Part shown: positions 60,315 through 64,000 of the stretch, piece after piece
Numbering within the stretch: position 1 is the first letter of the stretch
Layout: each line of letters starts with the position of its first letter
NCBI GenBank assembly: GCA_002390845.1
Contig: DGQT01000001.1
Coordinates: 175,477-239,476 of the forward strand
From: Chitinophagaceae bacterium UBA4407
GTDB lineage: Bacteria > Bacteroidota > Bacteroidia > Chitinophagales > Chitinophagaceae
Direction: 5' to 3'
DNA: 64,000 nucleotides
Notes under the pieces: model-generated
Told to the model about the DNA's origin: nothing
What the model saw: the letters and a program-made list of their open reading frames with translations, nothing else
The model's database searches: none
Program-made: the position numbers and the translations under genes

Positions 60315-62843
60315 ATGGATAATAACTTTTCGGCCCAGGTGAAGGAGATCATTTCGTTTAGCAGGGAAGAGGCGCTAAGGCTGGGAAATGATTTCATAGG
60401 AACAGAACATCTATTGTTAGGACTAATTCGCGAAGGTGAGAACACAGCCATAAAAATATTAAAGCAATTGAATGTTGATCTTTATGAACTGCGCAAAGAA
60501 GTAGAGCTGGCAGTAAAAGATAAAACAGGAAAAAATATTGCAAACATCAACAGCCTTCCACTTACAAAGCAGGCAGAAAAAGTGATTCGCGTTACGGTTC
60601 TTGAAGCCAAGGCGCTGAAAAGCCCGCTGGTAGAAACAGAACATTTAATGCTGTCAATTCTTAAAAACAAAGAAAACATTGCAACACAAATTTTAAATCA
60701 ATTTGACGTGGACTACGATATTTTCAGAAACGAATTAGGCATGGTAAAAAGTAACGAACCCCGCAGCGAATTTACCGATGAGAATGATGATGATTTTGAT
60801 GATGAAAAGAAAAGCTTTTCTCAGCAGCAACGTGGTAAGCAGGCAGGCAATGCAAAAAGTAAAACGCCTGTGCTGGACAACTTCGGCAGGGATATTACCA
60901 GGCTTGCTGAAACCGGTGCGCTGGACCCTATTGTAGGGCGTGAACAGGAGATTGAGCGTGTATCTCAAATACTCTCCCGCCGTAAAAAGAATAACCCCAT
61001 TTTAATAGGCGAGCCTGGTGTAGGTAAAACGGCTATTGTTGAAGGCCTTGCCTTGCGAATTGTGCAGCGTAAAGTAAGCCGTGTATTATTCGATAAACGC
61101 GTAATCAGCTTAGACCTTGCAGCCCTGGTTGCAGGTACCAAATACCGCGGCCAGTTCGAAGAACGTATGAAAGCCATCATGAATGAACTCGAAAAGAACA
61201 GGGATGTAATCTTGTTCATTGATGAAATTCACACTATTGTAGGTGCTGGTGGCGCCAGCGGTTCGCTGGATGCAAGTAATATCTTTAAACCGGCATTATC
61301 ACGCGGAGAATTACAATGTATCGGCGCTTCTACACTTGATGAATACAGGATGTATATTGAAAAAGACGGGGCGCTTGATCGTCGCTTTCAAAAAGTAATG
61401 ATCGAACCACCAAGCGTGAATGAAACAATACAGATTCTCAATAACATCAAATCTAAATACGAAGATTACCACAGTGTATTATACAGCGATGATGCAATTG
61501 ATGCCTGTGTAAAATTAAGCGACCGCTATATGACCGATCGTTTATTACCTGACAAAGCGATTGATGTATTGGATGAGGTAGGAGCGAGGGTGCATTTGAA
61601 AAACATTAATGTTCCTTCGAATATTCTTGACCTGGAAAAGCAGATTGAAGATATTAAACAGGAAAAAAATAAAGTTGTAAAAAGCCAGCGTTTTGAAGAA
61701 GCCGCTTCTCTCCGCGATACGGAAAAACGTTTGGGCGAAGAATTAGACAGAGCCAAGGGCCAATGGGAAGAAGAAAGCAAACACAAGCGTTACCCCATAG
61801 ATGAGGAAGCCATTGCCGAAGTAGTGAGCATGATGACAGGTATTCCTGTAAAAAGAATGGTGCAGGCCGAAACTGATAAGCTCCGTAAAATGGGCGATGA
61901 TATGAAGAGTATGGTAGTAGGCCAGGATGATGCTATCAGCAAAGTGGTGAAAGCCATTCAGCGAAACAGGGTTGGGTTAAAAGATCCTAAGAAACCTATT
62001 GGTACATTCATATTCCTTGGTCCAACGGGGGTAGGTAAAACAGAACTTGCCCGTGCATTGTCAAGGTATATGTTCGATAGTGAAGATGCACTCATTCGTA
62101 TAGACATGAGTGAATACATGGAAAAATTCACAGTAAGTCGCTTAATTGGTGCACCTCCAGGCTATGTTGGCTACGAAGAAGGTGGACAGTTAACAGAGAA
62201 AGTACGCCGCAAACCTTATTGTGTAATACTGTTGGATGAAATAGAAAAAGCGCACCCTGATATTTATAATATTCTGTTGCAAGTGCTGGATGATGGACAA
62301 TTGACTGATGGTTTGGGCAGAAAGATCAATTTCAAGAATACGCTCATCATAATGACATCGAATATCGGTGCAAGGCAGTTAAAAGATTTTGGTGATGGTG
62401 TTGGCTTTGCAACCGCAAGCCGCATGCAAAACCAGGATGAGAATAATAAAGCTGTAATTGAAAAAGCATTGAAACGCACGTTCTCACCGGAGTTTTTAAA
62501 CCGTGTGGACGATGTGGTGATCTTTAATTCCCTTACAAAAGAAAATATTTTCGAGATCATAGACATACTGATGCGTGGAGTAACAAAACGGTTAACAGCA
62601 CTGGGTTTTTCACTGGAACTTACAGCAGAAGCAAAAGAGTTTATTGCAGATAAAGGATACGATTCGCAGTTTGGGGCAAGGCCTTTGCATCGTGCTATTC
62701 AAAAGTACCTTGAAGATCCGCTGGCAGAACAGATACTGAATATGAATGTTAAAAACGGCGACCTGTTGATAGCAGATCTTGATAAAGAAGCCGGGTTAAT
62801 AAAATTCGAGTTCAGAAAAAAAGAAGAAGAAGCAGAAGTATAA
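60315..62843 (+). CDS. clpC: ATP-dependent Clp protease ATPase ClpC
   Basis: This 842-residue AAA+ unfoldase has an N-terminal double Clp-N domain (FSREEALRLGNDFIGTEHLLLGLIREGENTA). AAA1 shows NNPILIGEPGVGKTAIVEGLA. A UvrB/C-like middle motif (EKQIEDIKQEKNKVVKSQRFEEAASLRDTEKRL) marks ClpC rather than ClpA or ClpB. AAA2 shows FLGPTGVGKTELARALS, and the C-terminal D2-small domain follows. It feeds substrates to ClpP. The longer start six codons upstream is rejected in favour of MDNNFSAQVKEIISFSREEA. Confidence 0.95.
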   Translation: MDNNFSAQVKEIISFSREEALRLGNDFIGTEHLLLGLIREGENTAIKILKQLNVDLYELRKEVELAVKDKTGKNIANINSLPLTKQAEKVIRVTVLEAKALKSPLVETEHLMLSILKNKENIATQILNQFDVDYDIFRNELGMVKSNEPRSEFTDENDDDFDDEKKSFSQQQRGKQAGNAKSKTPVLDNFGRDITRLAETGALDPIVGREQEIERVSQILSRRKKNNPILIGEPGVGKTAIVEGLALRIVQRKVSRVLFDKRVISLDLAALVAGTKYRGQFEERMKAIMNELEKNRDVILFIDEIHTIVGAGGASGSLDASNIFKPALSRGELQCIGASTLDEYRMYIEKDGALDRRFQKVMIEPPSVNETIQILNNIKSKYEDYHSVLYSDDAIDACVKLSDRYMTDRLLPDKAIDVLDEVGARVHLKNINVPSNILDLEKQIEDIKQEKNKVVKSQRFEEAASLRDTEKRLGEELDRAKGQWEEESKHKRYPIDEEAIAEVVSMMTGIPVKRMVQAETDKLRKMGDDMKSMVVGQDDAISKVVKAIQRNRVGLKDPKKPIGTFIFLGPTGVGKTELARALSRYMFDSEDALIRIDMSEYMEKFTVSRLIGAPPGYVGYEEGGQLTEKVRRKPYCVILLDEIEKAHPDIYNILLQVLDDGQLTDGLGRKINFKNTLIIMTSNIGARQLKDFGDGVGFATASRMQNQDENNKAVIEKALKRTFSPEFLNRVDDVVIFNSLTKENIFEIIDILMRGVTKRLTALGFSLELTAEAKEFIADKGYDSQFGARPLHRAIQKYLEDPLAEQILNMNVKNGDLLIADLDKEAGLIKFEFRKKEEEAEV

Positions 62844-62862
62844 AAGTCAGTTTATAAAATTG

Positions 62863-62896
62863 AAATCCCGTCAAATATTGTGACGGGATTTTTTTT
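62863..62896 (+). terminator. Rho-independent terminator of clpC
   Basis: AAATCCCGTCA pairs with TGACGGGATTT (62881-62891) and is followed by T6, 19 nt after the stop. Confidence 0.88.
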
Positions 62897-62955
62897 ATGG
62901 AAGCAACTGAATATCTTTTCTCATCGTCCCTTGTGTCACTCACTTGTACTGTATA
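62890..62955 (+). repeat. Intergenic arm, F orientation, type B core
   Basis: The outer T-run coincides with the clpC terminator tail (TTTTTTTATGGAAGC). The core is TTGTGTCACTCACTTGTAC at 62931-62949. Confidence 0.78.
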
Positions 62956-63075
62956 ACCTTATGCAGCATGTGGCTTACAAATTAAATCATCCCTAAAACT
63001 AAAACCGAAAATCTCTTATCGTAACTTGCGCCTTTAATTGTATATGCATACTTAAATCACCAAAACAATTTTACT

Positions 63076-63765
63076 ATGTCAGATGTATTTTCATCCGGCG
63101 ACGAAAACATAAATGAAAAAGTCGGCACATCTTCAAAACCTGGAATGGGATGGTTGCTACCCTTGCTGTTGCTGGTACTTACTGCAGGGCTGGTATTATA
63201 TTTTGTAAAAGGAAATAATAGTTATACTGTGGGTATCTTACCTGCTGTAGATACAACAGCAGAAGTATTTCAGGGCGATACAGTAGTACATGAGAAACCA
63301 ACCTTGTCTATCCGGCTGATTGATGGTACTGAACTAATGGCTTTCCAAAATGGCGTTGAGAAAATGTTGCTGATCTATTTAAATTCGAAAGAGGCTGCTG
63401 ACAGTATCAGTAAAAACAGGTGGTTCGATTTTGATAACCTTAACTTTGAAACAAGCAGTTCAAAAATTACAGATTCCAGTATAAACCAGGTAAAGAACAT
63501 TGCTGCTATTCTAAAGGCTTATCCCAAATTAAAGATAAAAATTGGAGGGTACACAGATAAAACCGGTAATGAAGCCGCTAATTTAAAATTATCTCAGGCC
63601 CGCGCTGATGCCGTTGTGGCAGCACTTAAAAAAGCAGGCGCCAATGCTGAACAGATTGTTGGCGCAGAAGGTTATGGTTCTCAATACGCCAAAGCCGCAG
63701 CAAATGCACCGGACGAAGAAAAACAAAAAGACCGCAGGATTTCCATCAATGTAAGGGCGAAATAA
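63076..63765 (+). CDS. OmpA-family protein with N-terminal membrane anchor
   Basis: This 229-residue protein has a single transmembrane segment (WLLPLLLLVLTAGLVLYF, about residues 27-44) and no cleavable signal motif. A linker follows, then a C-terminal OmpA/MotB peptidoglycan-binding domain (FDFDNLNFETSSSKITDSSINQVKNIAAILKAYPKLKIKIGGYTDKTGNEAANLKLSQARADAVVAAL). It probably ties the inner membrane to peptidoglycan. It is flanked by arms with type B cores. Confidence 0.9.
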   Translation: MSDVFSSGDENINEKVGTSSKPGMGWLLPLLLLVLTAGLVLYFVKGNNSYTVGILPAVDTTAEVFQGDTVVHEKPTLSIRLIDGTELMAFQNGVEKMLLIYLNSKEAADSISKNRWFDFDNLNFETSSSKITDSSINQVKNIAAILKAYPKLKIKIGGYTDKTGNEAANLKLSQARADAVVAALKKAGANAEQIVGAEGYGSQYAKAAANAPDEEKQKDRRISINVRAK

Positions 63766-63783
63766 TTTTCCATGCCTTCTTAG

Positions 63784-63823
63784 AAAAAATCAGGAACATC
63801 ACAAAATGTTCCTGATTTTTTTT
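63784..63823 (+). terminator. Rho-independent terminator of the OmpA-family gene
   Basis: A 16-bp stem (AAAAAATCAGGAACAT with its complement) around a 6-nt loop ends in T-rich sequence 19 nt after the stop. Confidence 0.88.
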
Positions 63824-63831
63824 GCTCATCA

Positions 63832-63899
63832 ATGTTCCGAACGCATAAGTGAGTGACACAACAGGCGATGCTATGAAAAACCTCAGCCTGTACAAAAAA
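63832..63899 (-). repeat. Intergenic arm, R orientation, type B core
   Basis: The core is GCATAAGTGAGTGACACAAC at 63843-63862 and the outer end is CAGCCTGTACAAAAAAGG. Confidence 0.83.
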
Positions 63900-63953
63900 G
63901 GCTTTCTAATACAAACATGCAGTATATTAGCTTTCTACTATAATTATTGCGGT

Positions 63954-64000
63954 ATGAAAAAAATATCATTTCTTTTCTATTGTTCATTGTTCATTGTTCA
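63954..64000 (+). CDS. Start of a gene cut by the window end
   Basis: ATG at 63954 opens MKKISFLFYCSLFIVH, a typical signal-peptide start. The final bases are three ATTGTTC-type direct repeats. Nothing more can be said of the product. Confidence 0.4.
   Translation, partial: MKKISFLFYCSLFIV

Noticed and set aside
1..64000. IS element, integrase, phage or tRNA genes
   Set aside because: No transposase, recombinase, phage structural gene or tRNA cloverleaf was recognised on either strand.

Overview
The window is about 64 kb of an AT-rich chromosome from a member of the Bacteroidota, most likely close to the Chitinophagaceae. This is an inference from several signs: a T9SS-type C-terminal sorting tail on a secreted protease, TAnnTTTG-like promoter boxes with little Shine-Dalgarno signal, an 83-residue AtpC encoded just downstream of AtpD, a fosfomycin-insensitive type MurA, and paired Bacteroidota-style Crp/Fnr regulators. 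I see no rRNA, tRNA, CRISPR array, transposase, integrase or phage gene. Gene content is mostly chromosomal housekeeping.

Layout. 1-6.4 kb: a cysteine-cluster protein, an ABC exporter, PhoH, a lipoprotein, fluoride channel CrcB and pyrophosphatase. 6.7-11.6 kb (minus strand): ATP synthase AtpC and AtpD, IspE, a bifunctional nuclease and a PDZ protein. 12-18 kb: ComEC, PurH and an EamA transporter. 17.7-22.7 kb: xylose isomerase and xylulokinase, facing an AraC-type regulator, then a DUF6159 membrane protein. 23-31 kb: an acyl-CoA ligase, a TIR-like/DUF4062-like protein, TolC, an ABC ATPase and an S9 peptidase. 31.6-39.4 kb: a radical SAM enzyme with two small membrane proteins, an aldo/keto reductase, a Crp/Fnr regulator, MurA, RsmA and a 2-hydroxyacid dehydrogenase. 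39.6-49.7 kb: a T9SS metalloprotease, a PaiB/GDPD pair, an arginase-family protein, DacB with Uma2, and MutL. 50-64 kb: an SDR, a helical protein next to a second Crp/Fnr regulator, kynureninase, PyrF, an SGNH hydrolase, a YciI-like protein, glutaryl-CoA dehydrogenase, shikimate kinase, DUF423, STAS, ClpC and OmpA.

The outstanding feature is between the genes. I count 49 copies (arms) of one dispersed repeat. Every intergenic gap over 200 bp has at least one, and none lies inside a recognised gene. Read in the F direction an arm is: a T-run and GAGCCnGGC (outer end), about 33 nt later the core TTGCGTCGCACACTTGTAC, then in some copies a tail resembling TTACCGAAGCGTAGATTGAAG. R arms are the reverse complement. 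Whenever a gap holds two arms the order is F then R, so the unit is a large inverted repeat with its T-rich ends facing the neighbouring genes, whatever the orientation of those genes. Three discrete core types exist: A (GCGTCGCAC), B (GTGTCACTC) and C (GCCACGCTC). Several small genes sit between an F and an R arm. Small palindromes are nested inside arms.

Other repeats include two copies of a roughly 190 bp multi-hairpin element (11.9 and 28.9 kb) and tandem arrays with a 16-bp period beside gene ends. In the feature list, F and R refer to arm orientation and A, B, C to core type.
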